A stretch of DNA of 64,000 nt from an uncultured Bacillota bacterium. GTDB taxonomy: Bacteria > Bacillota > Clostridia > Lachnospirales > Lachnospiraceae. Below the pieces are notes generated by a model, which had not been told where the DNA came from, made no database searches, and was given only the letters and a program-made list of their open reading frames with translations. The stretch covers positions 38,056 to 102,055 of the forward strand of contig CASEXH010000008.1 in assembly GCA_949291945.1 (NCBI GenBank), written 5' to 3'. The position numbers were made by a program, and so were the translations under genes. This document shows, piece by piece, positions 1 to 9,611 of this stretch (positions are counted from its first letter, which is position 1; each line of letters starts with the position of its first letter).

Positions 1-3000
1 CTCTTTCTCCCTCTCCTGACCTTCCGGAGTAAACTCTGCATACATTACCTCAAATTCTGCCGGTTCTCCATAGATTTTCTCATAATATTCCGGAGACATA
101 TATGCATAGTTCATAATGTAATTTTCTACCACGCCCATGACCTGTACTTCCTGACTGCTGCTGCCGTCCTCTTTTTCCATGGTAATGCTGTCTCCTGCAC
201 TTACCCCCAGGGTATCTGCCATCCATTCTGTAAGAAGGATCCCTTCGCCGTCCAGGGTGTAGACTTCCTCTGAGGTCCTGTTCTGCAAGACTGTCATGGC
301 CTGGAAATCTTCCTTATTTTCCGGAACACAAAGATAGACTTCTCCATTGCCTTCTTCCGTACTTACATCCACCATTTCCATATGGACCATAGTAGATGCC
401 GCCACATCTTTCTCATCCTCCAGCCATTGTCCCAGGTCTTCTTTTTCTTCATCCGTACCGCTGAAAGTTATCATTGCATCGTAAAGCTGGATATTATCGT
501 ATTGTATTTCGGCCAGATCGATTATGGAATCCCGCAGGCCAAATCCGGTGACCAGCAGAGCCATAGTGGCAGATATTCCGAAGATTGTCATAAACAGCCG
601 TTTTTTATACCGGAAAATATTCCGGAAAGTAGACTTTGTGGTAAAATTCAGCCGTTTCCAGATAAATGGTATGTACTCCAGCAGTACCCGCTTCCCTACC
701 TTGGGAGCTGCAGGGCGCATAAGTTCTGCCGGACTCTCTCTCAGTTCGTTCATACAGGACAGGCCTGTAGCCAGCATAATGCAGGCAAAAGATATCAGCA
801 TGGCCTGAATGGCAAACACCGGACGGTATGGAATATCCGGCTGTTTCAGACAGTCATACATAATTCCATAGCTGACCTGGATAACATAAGGGAACAGTTT
901 CTGTCCCACCAGGATCCCCACAGCGCCGCCGCTTAAAGTAGCGCTGCCTGCATAAAAGAGATATTTCATGGCGATATCTTTTTTGGAGTATCCAAGAGCC
1001 TTCATAGTTCCGATGTGGCCCCGCTGCTCTTCTACCATTCTGGTCATAGTAGTAAGGCTTACCAGGGCTGCCACCAGGAAAAACATCAGTGGAAAGACTC
1101 TGCCGATTGCACCGATCTGCGCTGCATTATCCTCCATTTCGCCATAATCTTCCACCGTATCATCTCTGGTATTCAGATACCATTCCGGCTGTTCCAGATC
1201 TGCCAGCTCTGCCTCTGCATCAGCAATCTGCTGTTCTCCATCAGCAATCTGGGCCTCTGCTTCTTCTTTTCCTTCTAAATAATCCGCCTCTCCATCTTCC
1301 AGCTCTTTTCTGGCATCTGCCAGCTCCTGTTCCTGTTCAGGGAGCTGAGCCCTGGCTTCTTCAAGCTGGGCTCTGCCGGAAGCAATCTGGGCCTCTCCAT
1401 CTGCAATCTGCTGTTCATAGGCTGCAATCTGAGCCTGGCCGCTGTCTACTTCAGCCTGGGCCGCCTGCAGCTGTGCCTTAGCAGCCTCCAGTTCCTGGCG
1501 TCCCTGGGCAATCGCTGCCTCGCCCTGAGCAATCTCTTCCCTGCCGGCAGTAATCTGAGCTTCACTTTCCTCCAGCTGAGCCCTGGCTGTCTCCAACTGA
1601 TTCCTTCCTTCTGACAGCTGGGCTTCCCCCTGGGCGATTACCTGCTGAAGCTGCTGTATCTGGGGAGTCAGAGCAGTCTCCTGGGCAGACAGCTGGGCTC
1701 TTGTCTCTTCCAAAGACACTGTAAGATTCTGAATTTCTGTCTCCAGAGCAGCTTTCTGTGCTTCCAGTTCTCCAATCTGAGCCAAGATTTCTTCATCATT
1801 TGAGCTGTCTCCATCTGGATTTTCAGGGTCTGAAGAGGTTCCAAGAGATGCCTGAAGCTGATCGATCTGCCCCTGGATAGCCGCCGCCTGGCTTTCCAGT
1901 CCTCCTATAGTCCCTTCCTGTTCTGACACTGCTGTTCTGAGAGTTTCCAGTGCCCCTTCCATCTGCGCAAGCTGGGTCTTTCCGGCTTCCAGTTCTGACT
2001 GAGACTGGTTTAAGACCTCCTCCTGGGCAGACAGCTGGGCCTTCCCGGCCTCTAATTCTGCCGCTCCCTGTTCCAGTTCAGCCTTTTTCTCTGACAGCAG
2101 CTGTTCTGAATCATTAAGCTGGGCTTCATTTGCCTCAATCTCTGCCCATCCGGCGCTTACCTGAACTGCACCATCTTCCGCCTGGGCTTTGGCTGATTCC
2201 ATCTGGGCTTTTGCATCGTCAATCTCCTGCTGGCTCTGGTTCAGCTGAGCTTCGCTGTCTGCCAGCTGCTGTTTTCCATCTGCCAGCTGCTTCTCTCCAT
2301 CGTTTACCTTGGCCCAGCCGTCATCCAAAGTCTTTCTGGCATCTGCAAGCTCCTGCTGGGCAGTAGCCCTTCCATCTTCCAGCTCGGCTCTGGCATCCGC
2401 AAGCTCACCCTGTGCCTCATCATAAATCTGGTCATATCTCCACTGGCACTGGACCCCTGCCGTCTCTTCCAGAGTATCCTGGACGCTGCTCACCAACTCC
2501 TTGTATTCATCGGAGTAGCATTCCAGGGTTCCTGCGCCTTCCAGCCGGATATTCATCTGGGTATAGACCTCCATATCAAAGGCCTCCGGCAGAACCACGG
2601 CAAATCCGGTGACCTGGCCATTTCCTACAGAGGCGCTGCCCCTGTTTATTGAGAGATACATAGGGCTGGATCCTATACCGGTGATCTCAAACTCCCCATA
2701 TGCCAGCCCTTCCGGTTTATCTTCCTCCTGCTCTTCCTCATAAAGAGTGATCTTGTCTCCGATCTGACAGCCAAGGGCCTGGGCAAGTTCCGTATCCAAT
2801 AATATTTCGTCTGCCTTTTCCGGCAGCCTGCCTTCCTCTGCCTGGCACTTTGCCATATCACTCTGAGCCATCAGATGGACTACATACTGTTCTCCTTCAC
2901 TGTCGCACAGATAGTCCGAGGAATAAGACAGTTCTGCTTCCTGCACTCCTTCTGTGTCCAGCACAGCCTCCAGATCTTCCTCCTGAAGGCCCATGGTACT

Positions 3001-3192
3001 TACTGCCTGGAGATCAAATAATCCCGTGTCATCCAGATATCTGTCTGTAGTGCTGAGCATATCCGGCATAGAGGCCCTCACCCCTGAAAAAAAGGACACT
3101 CCCAGCGCCGACATGAGGAACAGGGAAAGGAACCTGGGTAAAGTCCTTTTGATTTCCTGGCGTATATCCTTATGTAATGCTTTCTTTCTCAC
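1..3192 (-). CDS. FtsX-like ABC transporter permease with giant extracellular coiled coil (partial, C-terminus off window)
   Basis: Reading leftward from a GTG at 3192, with a GGAAGGAAGG ribosome binding site about 8 nt upstream, the frame stays open to the window edge (about 1064 residues, so the end is missing). Residues 15-38 are a membrane anchor, followed by a MacB-like extracellular region. About residues 257-667 are a nearly uninterrupted coiled coil of ADGEAQIADG / ARAQLEE-like repeats. The FtsX permease core follows, with motifs such as TMTRMVEEQRGHIGTMKALG and then SPAELMRP. This architecture is typical of large Gram-positive FtsX/MacB permeases that work with a cytoplasmic ATPase in mechanotransmission or lipoprotein and peptide export. 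The upstream gene is a HAD phosphatase, so the ATPase is probably off-window downstream. The substrate is unknown. Confidence 0.85.
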   Translation of the reverse strand, partial: MRKKALHKDIRQEIKRTLPRFLSLFLMSALGVSFFSGVRASMPDMLSTTDRYLDDTGLFDLQAVSTMGLQEEDLEAVLDTEGVQEAELSYSSDYLCDSEGEQYVVHLMAQSDMAKCQAEEGRLPEKADEILLDTELAQALGCQIGDKITLYEEEQEEDKPEGLAYGEFEITGIGSSPMYLSINRGSASVGNGQVTGFAVVLPEAFDMEVYTQMNIRLEGAGTLECYSDEYKELVSSVQDTLEETAGVQCQWRYDQIYDEAQGELADARAELEDGRATAQQELADARKTLDDGWAKVNDGEKQLADGKQQLADSEAQLNQSQQEIDDAKAQMESAKAQAEDGAVQVSAGWAEIEANEAQLNDSEQLLSEKKAELEQGAAELEAGKAQLSAQEEVLNQSQSELEAGKTQLAQMEGALETLRTAVSEQEGTIGGLESQAAAIQGQIDQLQASLGTSSDPENPDGDSSNDEEILAQIGELEAQKAALETEIQNLTVSLEETRAQLSAQETALTPQIQQLQQVIAQGEAQLSEGRNQLETARAQLEESEAQITAGREEIAQGEAAIAQGRQELEAAKAQLQAAQAEVDSGQAQIAAYEQQIADGEAQIASGRAQLEEARAQLPEQEQELADARKELEDGEADYLEGKEEAEAQIADGEQQIADAEAELADLEQPEWYLNTRDDTVEDYGEMEDNAAQIGAIGRVFPLMFFLVAALVSLTTMTRMVEEQRGHIGTMKALGYSKKDIAMKYLFYAGSATLSGGAVGILVGQKLFPYVIQVSYGIMYDCLKQPDIPYRPVFAIQAMLISFACIMLATGLSCMNELRESPAELMRPAAPKVGKRVLLEYIPFIWKRLNFTTKSTFRNIFRYKKRLFMTIFGISATMALLVTGFGLRDSIIDLAEIQYDNIQLYDAMITFSGTDEEKEDLGQWLEDEKDVAASTMVHMEMVDVSTEEGNGEVYLCVPENKEDFQAMTVLQNRTSEEVYTLDGEGILLTEWMADTLGVSAGDSITMEKEDGSSSQEVQVMGVVENYIMNYAYMSPEYYEKIYGEPAEFEVMYAEFTPEGQEREKE

Positions 3193-3383
3193 CCGCCATC
3201 CTTCCTTCCCGCTATCATAATAAAAGGGGCCCTATAAAGTTATATAAATGATAAATTTAATATATACTTTACTGCCCCCTGTATTTTACATTTATAACAT
3301 TTTTCTGCCTGTTAAGATATATTATCTATATTAAAATTTTAAACTTTTTTTCCCTTTTTGTCGAGTAAAGAACTATAAAATTT

Positions 3384-4226
3384 TTATAATTCAAAACTTT
3401 CTATACCCAGCAATTTTTCAATTCCCCAGGCCACCCCGTCTCTGTCATTGGAAGGCGCAATCCAGTCTGCTGCCCTCTTACACTCCGGAGAGGCGTTCCC
3501 CATAGCAATCCCTATCCGGGCATAAGCAAGGAGCTCTTTATCATTGTCCCCGTCGCCAAAAGCCGCCAGGCCTTCTCTGTTTAAGCCCAGATATTCCAGC
3601 AGGAAACAGATTCCTGCCTCCTTCCCCGAATCTCTGTGAGAAATCTCCAAAAGCTGAGGGACCGAAGAAGTGATATACACATCTTTTACATTTTCCTGAA
3701 GAGTTTTCCACAAATCCCTCTTCTTTTCCTCACTTTTCACCACAATGTCCAAACAGTCCAGCATCTCCTGGTTTTCCCTGATAAAGCTTTCCATATCTGC
3801 CACAGGCTCCCTGGTACTCTGGATATAGGGAATTGCTCTTTCACTGGCCCCAAAGCTTACCGGGTCCTCCACATACTCTTTCTGAGCATAGGGTTTTCCC
3901 TTAATAAAAGCCTCAAAAACTACCTCTTCCTTCTCTGCACAGGCCAGAATCTCGTTTACGGAATCACCGGAAAGTCTGGACTGCTTCAGACATTTTCTGT
4001 CAGAAAGCCTGTACACTGCAGCTCCGTTAGATGTGATCCCATATTGGATACCTTCAATTTCCAGAATGTCCTTTGGCAGAGAATCCAGGGACCTGCCGCT
4101 GGCCGCCACTACCTGTATTCCTGCATCCAGAGCCTTCTTAATCGCCTCCCGATTTCTTCTGCCAAGTCTCCCCTGAGGGTTTAAAGTTGTTCCGTCCAAG
4201 TCTAAGGCAATACATGTAATCTTCAC
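3384..4226 (-). CDS. Cof-type HAD-superfamily phosphatase
   Basis: The product is 280 residues. HAD motif I is DLDGTTL near the N-terminus (residues 7-13), motif II is AASGRS, and motif IV is GDGDNDKELL near the C-terminus, with a C2-type cap between them. The Cof/YbiV group dephosphorylates small sugar phosphates, FMN or nucleotides, and the substrate cannot be read from sequence. The frame is open further upstream into the preceding gene, but the GTG at 4226 is chosen because GAGGTGG lies about 5 nt before it and this places the start 20 nt after the stop of the alkyltransferase-like gene. It is the last gene of a tight minus-strand run with the two helicases and may simply be carried along. 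Confidence 0.9.
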   Translation of the reverse strand: MKITCIALDLDGTTLNPQGRLGRRNREAIKKALDAGIQVVAASGRSLDSLPKDILEIEGIQYGITSNGAAVYRLSDRKCLKQSRLSGDSVNEILACAEKEEVVFEAFIKGKPYAQKEYVEDPVSFGASERAIPYIQSTREPVADMESFIRENQEMLDCLDIVVKSEEKKRDLWKTLQENVKDVYITSSVPQLLEISHRDSGKEAGICFLLEYLGLNREGLAAFGDGDNDKELLAYARIGIAMGNASPECKRAADWIAPSNDRDGVAWGIEKLLGIESFEL

Positions 4227-4246
4227 TTGTTCCACCTCTTCTCCTG

Positions 4247-4624
4247 TCAGATTCCTCTCTTTTGAAATTCTTCCCGAAAGGCTTCTGCTTCCTCCAGAGT
4301 ATTTTTCCATTGATATCGTTTTAAATCTACTTTCCACCCTTTTTCTGTCAGTCTGACCTCCACCCCTTCCTGCTCCAGAAGAAGTTTCTGCATATCAAAA
4401 GTCTCAAAGGCCGCCGCTCCTGACAGAATCCCCTGGGCGTTTACCACCTTATATGCAGGAATATCCTCCCCCATGAGATTTCTACCCAGGCCATACCCCA
4501 CCTGCCGGGAATTTCCCGGTTTTCCGCAGAGCAGGGCAATTTGTCCGTAAGTGGCTACTTTCCCCTGAGGAATGCTTTTTAATACCAGGGCTCCTCTTTT
4601 ATAAAAATCCATTTTATTTTCCAT
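4247..4624 (-). CDS. atl: Alkyltransferase-like (ATL) protein, MGMT family without the acceptor cysteine
   Basis: The product is 125 residues and has the single-domain fold of the O6-methylguanine methyltransferase DNA-binding domain: GKVATYGQIA winged-helix segment, then NSRQVGYGLGRN. The position where active MGMT has the PCHR motif reads PAYKVVN here (about residues 57-63), so the alkyl-accepting Cys is replaced by Ala. Known ATL proteins lack this Cys (Trp or Ala), bind O6-alkylguanine, flip it out and hand the lesion to nucleotide excision repair. The ATG at 4624 overlaps the end of the UvrD-like gene, which implies translational coupling; a GTG at 4633 and an ATG at 4612 are alternative starts. 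Repair function is inferred from family and context. Confidence 0.82.
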   Translation of the reverse strand: MENKMDFYKRGALVLKSIPQGKVATYGQIALLCGKPGNSRQVGYGLGRNLMGEDIPAYKVVNAQGILSGAAAFETFDMQKLLLEQEGVEVRLTEKGWKVDLKRYQWKNTLEEAEAFREEFQKRGI

Positions 4625-6797
4625 AAGTCTCACCTGTCTCCTGAGAAAGGAACTCTATCTCTCCCAGAGCTTTCAAAAACTGTTTTCGTCCATAGCCAGG
4701 GAATTCCACTTCCACAGTCAGTTCATTTTGAAAACGCAGTATTCCCTCCCCATACTTTCTGTGACGAACCCTTAGGACAGGTACCACATTTCCAGTTTCC
4801 CTTTCATCTGGTTTCTCCGAAAGCTTTTCTCTTCTGCCCTCTGGCTCAGCATCTATATTCCTCTTGTCTGGAGCCAATTCCTTTTCTGCTTCTTTCTTCT
4901 TCCGCAGTTCTTCCCGGACTTCTCTTCCCAGTTTTCGGAGAGTTTCTTCCCCTCTTTCCCTCCTGACGTCTTCCTCCCAGTCCAGAAGCTCCGGAGGTAT
5001 TCCCAAAAGGTACCGGCTTCCCTCTCCAAATACTCCCGGCTCTCTTGGGTTGACATAATAAGAAAGTTCCAGCTCCTCTTTTGCCCTTGTCATGCCTACA
5101 AAAAACAGCCGCCGCTCCTCTTCCTCCTGCTCCATAGTTTTACAGCGAAGAGGAATCAGCCCCTGATTCACACCGATCAGATATACCCGGTGAAACTCCA
5201 GTCCCTTTGAGGCGTGGAGGGTCATCAGCCGGACGCCCTTTAAAGATTCTTCTCTCTCCCCCATGATTTCTCCAAGGTCCATGCCATAGAGGGCCCCATC
5301 ATTTAAAAAAGCTCTGGTCCCTTCCCAGAGAGACAATTTCTTTTTCTCACAGTATACTCTCAGCCATTCCAGAAGTTTCCCTGCCTGTTCTTCTCTTTCC
5401 TTATAGCCAGCCGAAGTGGGACCAAAGGCTTCTCCAAGACCAAAATAGTCAAAGATTTCCCTCCACTTGGGAATCTTTGTATGGCCCAAAGACCAGTCCT
5501 GAAAGCCTTTCATCTGCGCATATAAAAAGCTCTTCCCTTTTCCCTCCTCCAGAAGGTCCCGGACTTTCTTTTTCGTAAGCTTCTCCCCGAATCCCGGATT
5601 CAGCAGTACGTCTTCCCCTGTCTGCCGGTCTCTGGGATTTACAGAAAACCGAAGGATTTTCACCACCCAGTCCAGGGCAGGAATATCCTTTACCGTCTGT
5701 TTTACCGAAACCTGATAAGGAATTCCCCGCTTTTCAAAAACCTTCTCCAGAAGCTCCCCCTGCCTCTGAAGACGGTAAAGGATTGCGGTATCCTCATAGC
5801 TCTCTCCTGCTTTATGTAAACTTTCAATCTGTTCCGCCAGATATTCTGCCTCTATAAAAGGGTCATACTGCCGTTTTACCTTAATAAGCTTTCCCTCTTC
5901 CCGGCAGCCCTGGATCCTGGTCCCAAACTGCCGGAAATGGTTGGCCGTTTCCAGGATCCTGGCGTTAGAACGGTAATTTACCGGCAGGGAAAGTTCTTTT
6001 GCCGAAAACCTCCTTTTCAGGACAAAAAAGGTACTGTCGCTGGAACCTCTCCAGCTGTAGATTACCTGGTTTGGGTCCCCCACGGCAAAAAGCCTGGTCT
6101 CCTCTCCCACCAGAGCTTCCAGAAATTCCAGCTGGAGGTTATCGCTATCCTGGATTTCATCTGCGATCACCCAGGCAGGGTGAAACCCTTCCTCTTTTAT
6201 CAGCTCAGTACTTACCAGAAGCAGGTCCGAAAAACTCATTTTGTTCTCCCGCTGTTTCTCCTGTTTCAGCAGGGGATACAGCCGGAACAGGTCGTCCCCA
6301 TACCTGGAAACTTCTCTTCCTTCCAAATAAGCCTTATGTTCCTGTTCCAGACGCTTTTTCAGCCGGTTCTTATATTTGATATTCAATTTTTCTTCTTTAA
6401 TGATCCTCTGGGCCAGCTCTGTTTCTTCTTCAGGTTCCATTACAGAGAAGTCCCTGTCCCAGCCGGTTTTTTCCACAGGGAGCTTTTCTTTTAAAAGCCT
6501 CAGAGCCACGCTGTGAAAAGTTCCGAACCCGGCTCTCTGCTCTGGAGAAAGCTCCGGCTCTCTGAGCAAAAGGCGGCTGAGGATCTCCTGGGCTGCCTTG
6601 TTGGTAAAGGTCAGCACCAGCATATCTTCCAGAGGCACTTTTTTCTCTAAATAAAGATACAAAACCTTTGCAATGAGCACCGTAGTCTTCCCGCTGCCTA
6701 CATTGGCATTTACCACACAGGCCGGACTGTCATCCAGCACTGCCTCCTTTTGGTATTCATTGAGTTTTTCCCAGTCCTTATTCTCCTTTGTCTCCAT
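4614..6797 (-). CDS. UvrD/PcrA-like superfamily 1 DNA helicase
   Basis: The product is 727 residues with all SF1A helicase motifs: Q-motif LNEYQKEAV, Walker A NANVGSGKTT (30-39), Walker B DEIQD, GDPNQVIYSWRGS, NYRSN, MTLHASKGLEF and VGMTRAKEEL. After a charged linker (about 620-680), the C-terminus VRHRKYGEGILRF resembles the Tudor-like C-terminal domain by which PcrA/UvrD touches RNA polymerase. The family unwinds DNA 3'-5' in excision repair and clears protein-DNA complexes. The start overlaps the end of the MrfA-like gene by 20 nt and its end overlaps the ATL gene, so the three are probably made together. It is not the only UvrD-type protein here (see 39672-42878), so the housekeeping PcrA may be elsewhere. 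Confidence 0.92.
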   Translation of the reverse strand: METKENKDWEKLNEYQKEAVLDDSPACVVNANVGSGKTTVLIAKVLYLYLEKKVPLEDMLVLTFTNKAAQEILSRLLLREPELSPEQRAGFGTFHSVALRLLKEKLPVEKTGWDRDFSVMEPEEETELAQRIIKEEKLNIKYKNRLKKRLEQEHKAYLEGREVSRYGDDLFRLYPLLKQEKQRENKMSFSDLLLVSTELIKEEGFHPAWVIADEIQDSDNLQLEFLEALVGEETRLFAVGDPNQVIYSWRGSSDSTFFVLKRRFSAKELSLPVNYRSNARILETANHFRQFGTRIQGCREEGKLIKVKRQYDPFIEAEYLAEQIESLHKAGESYEDTAILYRLQRQGELLEKVFEKRGIPYQVSVKQTVKDIPALDWVVKILRFSVNPRDRQTGEDVLLNPGFGEKLTKKKVRDLLEEGKGKSFLYAQMKGFQDWSLGHTKIPKWREIFDYFGLGEAFGPTSAGYKEREEQAGKLLEWLRVYCEKKKLSLWEGTRAFLNDGALYGMDLGEIMGEREESLKGVRLMTLHASKGLEFHRVYLIGVNQGLIPLRCKTMEQEEEERRLFFVGMTRAKEELELSYYVNPREPGVFGEGSRYLLGIPPELLDWEEDVRRERGEETLRKLGREVREELRKKKEAEKELAPDKRNIDAEPEGRREKLSEKPDERETGNVVPVLRVRHRKYGEGILRFQNELTVEVEFPGYGRKQFLKALGEIEFLSQETGETYGK

Positions 6798-9426
6798 ATT
6801 TTCTGCGCAGCCTTCCTTTTATCTTTTCTGCATTTTCCCGGTCTTCCTCTGCCCGGACTTCTATTTTCATATCAGAGGGGCACACCGCATGCCATCTCAG
6901 GGTGTTCTCCAGTTCCCTGAGGTTCTCTCCTTCCAGAAGCCAGTCCCGGTAAAATCCATTTTTCACCGTAAGTACCAGAGTATGGTCCTCCACTCCTATC
7001 TCCTGGATGGTTTTCAAAAAGTCTCCCCCCTTCTCCCCGTTTTCCTTCATGCTCTGGCAGAACTCCTGCCACTGTATAGGAAGGGTAAAGAACGAATATT
7101 TCTTTTCAATTACTGGCCTGGCCTCTTGCTCCGGTACTTTTACATGTTCCGGGGGAAGACTTTCCTCCAGGAGATTTTCCAGGCCCCACAAGACCATAGC
7201 CTTATCCAGAGTATAATCTCCCACACAGGCAGGACAGCCGTCCTCGCAGGAACAGCCCTTTACCATATGAATGGCCTTTTCCAGGATTTCAGGTACCAGG
7301 TCATAAATTTTTTCCGAGTATCCCAGTCCTCCCTCATACCGGTCATAGATAAAGAGGGCCACCTTTTCTTCCTGGAAAATATCCGGTATTCTGGCATTGT
7401 TGGAAATCACTGTATCAATATCTGAACTTTCTGTCATAGTCACCATCATGGCAGCATTCTTTACGGCAAAGGCCAGTCCCTCAAAATGGTTATTCAGCAT
7501 CAGCTCTCCACTTTTCGCAGGCACCAGCAGATTCCGATAAACTCTTGTGACATTCTCCGGAATATGGATCCAGGTGCTCTCCGTATCATAATCCTTCCGC
7601 AAAGGTCTTAACAGGCTTACATAGCCCAGATTCTGATGATTATGGAACTGAAGCTTCTTGTACATGGAGATGACTTCCTCCACGTTAATATCCCCGAAAT
7701 AGATCCTGCTCCTTCCCAGCTCTTCCTCTCTGAAAGTCTGAAGGATCCTGGTCTCCTGGGTCCCTGAGGGCACCGTGTAATAATTTCCGGCAAAGGGAAC
7801 CCCATAGGCGGTCCTGGACTCCAGATCCAGTTTCAGCACCTCATATAGCTCCCCTTCATGGATATATACCGCTCCCGGGTAAAGCTCATGGAAAGCCTGG
7901 GTTTCATCCATCTGGGTAATCTCCCGGTTTTCCTTTACAAGAAGCAGCTTATATCTGGACTTGTCCATATTCCGCAGACTGTAGTCCCCTGCAGGAAAAG
8001 CCTCTCCCGCCCAGGCAAAACGTCCAGCCATACTCTCCACTTCCCCTGCATTTAAAAGCACTGGGATAATCTCTCCCAGATCCGGGAAAAGGCCCGCATC
8101 ATCTAAAGACAGAGGCATCTCCGCCGCAGCCGCCCGGATGTGAGCCAGTTCAATAAGAAGATTGTCCGGGTCCACAATAGCATTCTCGCTGCTTTTTGAA
8201 AACAGCCACTCCGGGTCCAGAGCAATATACTGATCAAAAGGCTGATTTTCCAGGATAAGATAGTTTACGCATTTTTCCCCGTTTCTTCCGGCTCTTCCCG
8301 TCTGCTGCCAGAATGAAGCCCGTGTTCCCGGGTACCCTGCCAGTACCGTACAGTCCAGACTGCCAATATCAATCCCCAGTTCCAGGGCATTGGTAGATAC
8401 CAGGCCGGCCAGTTCTCCTGTGATCATTTTCTCCTCAATGCTCTTCCTCTCCACAGGAGTATATCCCCCTCTGTACCCGGCAATTTTCCTGGAAATCCCG
8501 TTTTCCTCCATTTTATCTCTGGCTTCCTTCAGGATAACCTCCACATTTCTCCTAGATTTTCCAAACACAATAAAATGATGATTCCCTGCTGCCAGAGCCG
8601 GTACCAGCTCCGCTGCCAGCCAGGAAGCCGGCCTTCTGCCGTAAATCTTATCATTCTTTCCCTTAATTTCCGGTGGAAGGAGCAGCCGGTATTCTTTTTC
8701 TGGAGCGGCTGACCCGTCCTTATCCACCAGAACAAATTTTTCCCCGCAGATCCTCTCCGCCAACTCTGCGGGATTGGCAATGGTGGCCGAACTGCACAGG
8801 AATTGAGGTTTTGATCCGTAGTAGCCGCAGACACGCTTCATCCGCCGGAAAATATTGGCCAGATGAGCCCCGAAAGCACCCCGGTAGGTGTGGAGTTCAT
8901 CAATGACCACATATTTCAGATTCGAGAAAATAAAGTCGAACCCATAGCTGCTGTGATTTGGAAGAAAAGCAGAATTCAGCATTTCCGGATTGGTAAGGAT
9001 AATGTTGGCACTTTTCCGTATCCTGCTCCGTTCCGCCTGCATAGTATCTCCATCGTAAACCCCAGCGTTGATCCGTCCATTTCCGAAATATTCCAGAACA
9101 GGCTGCAACGCCCGGTACTGGTCGCTGGCAAGGGCTTTGGTAGGATAGACAAAAACTGCTCTGGTCAGAGGATTCTTTAAAATCTCCTGGAGCACCGGCA
9201 AAAGAAAGCTGAGGGTCTTCCCACTGGCCGTGGAAGTGGTGATCACCACATTCTTTCCCTCCCGGGCCTTCTCAAACATTTCTGCCTGATGGCTGTACAG
9301 GCTGGGAATTCCTTCCAGTTTCAGGAACTCCCGGATATCCGGATGGAGAGAAGATGGAAACTCCTGAAAAACGGCTTTTCGCTCTGGCACTGTCTTCTGG
9401 TAAACGGTAAAGTTTTCTATATTCAT
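6778..9426 (-). CDS. mrfA: DEAD/DEAH-box helicase with DUF1998 zinc region, MrfA (YprA)-like
   Basis: The product is 882 residues. RecA domain 1 carries YSHQAEMF, Walker A TSTASGKT, Walker B DELH and SSATIANP. RecA domain 2 carries STNALELGIDIGSLD and QQTGRAGRNG. The C-terminal DUF1998-type region contains the cysteine cluster CSCEDGCPACVGD (about residues 722-735), which binds zinc in this family. Bacillus MrfA/YprA is a 3'-5' helicase for UvrA-independent excision of mitomycin C damage, where it works with the exonuclease MrfB. No MrfB is seen in this window; instead the next genes are a UvrD-like helicase and an ATL protein. The ATG at 9426 is chosen for its perfect GGAGAAGGAGG site; the frame is open another 32 codons upstream. 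Confidence 0.88.
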   Translation of the reverse strand: MNIENFTVYQKTVPERKAVFQEFPSSLHPDIREFLKLEGIPSLYSHQAEMFEKAREGKNVVITTSTASGKTLSFLLPVLQEILKNPLTRAVFVYPTKALASDQYRALQPVLEYFGNGRINAGVYDGDTMQAERSRIRKSANIILTNPEMLNSAFLPNHSSYGFDFIFSNLKYVVIDELHTYRGAFGAHLANIFRRMKRVCGYYGSKPQFLCSSATIANPAELAERICGEKFVLVDKDGSAAPEKEYRLLLPPEIKGKNDKIYGRRPASWLAAELVPALAAGNHHFIVFGKSRRNVEVILKEARDKMEENGISRKIAGYRGGYTPVERKSIEEKMITGELAGLVSTNALELGIDIGSLDCTVLAGYPGTRASFWQQTGRAGRNGEKCVNYLILENQPFDQYIALDPEWLFSKSSENAIVDPDNLLIELAHIRAAAAEMPLSLDDAGLFPDLGEIIPVLLNAGEVESMAGRFAWAGEAFPAGDYSLRNMDKSRYKLLLVKENREITQMDETQAFHELYPGAVYIHEGELYEVLKLDLESRTAYGVPFAGNYYTVPSGTQETRILQTFREEELGRSRIYFGDINVEEVISMYKKLQFHNHQNLGYVSLLRPLRKDYDTESTWIHIPENVTRVYRNLLVPAKSGELMLNNHFEGLAFAVKNAAMMVTMTESSDIDTVISNNARIPDIFQEEKVALFIYDRYEGGLGYSEKIYDLVPEILEKAIHMVKGCSCEDGCPACVGDYTLDKAMVLWGLENLLEESLPPEHVKVPEQEARPVIEKKYSFFTLPIQWQEFCQSMKENGEKGGDFLKTIQEIGVEDHTLVLTVKNGFYRDWLLEGENLRELENTLRWHAVCPSDMKIEVRAEEDRENAEKIKGRLRRKYGDKGE

Positions 9427-9492
9427 ATACGTCCTCCTTCTCTCCTGGTAAACTTCCGATGTTTTGCTCACAAATTTACTTATATAAAATTC

Positions 9493-9521
9493 AGTATATC
9501 GAAAATCCCTTCCTCTGTCCA
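9493..9521 (-). promoter_or_regulatory. Promoter of the mrfA-like repair operon
   Basis: On the minus strand a TGGACA -35 (9521-9516) and a TATACT -10 (9498-9493) are separated by 17 nt, about 65 nt before the mrfA-like start codon. Each hexamer differs by one base from the sigma-A consensus. Confidence 0.6.
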
Positions 9522-9566
9522 TACAGGAAAAAGCTGCTGCTCAGATCAAAAAAGTTCCATTTTCAG

Positions 9567-9595
9567 TTGACATCTATATATCCCAGTGCTATATT
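9567..9595 (+). promoter_or_regulatory. Promoter of the padR operon
   Basis: TTGACA (9567-9572) and TATATT (9590-9595) are spaced by exactly 17 nt, placing transcription start near 9602, about 63 nt before the padR start codon. Confidence 0.75.
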
Positions 9596-9611
9596 AAAAT
9601 CATAATATCGC

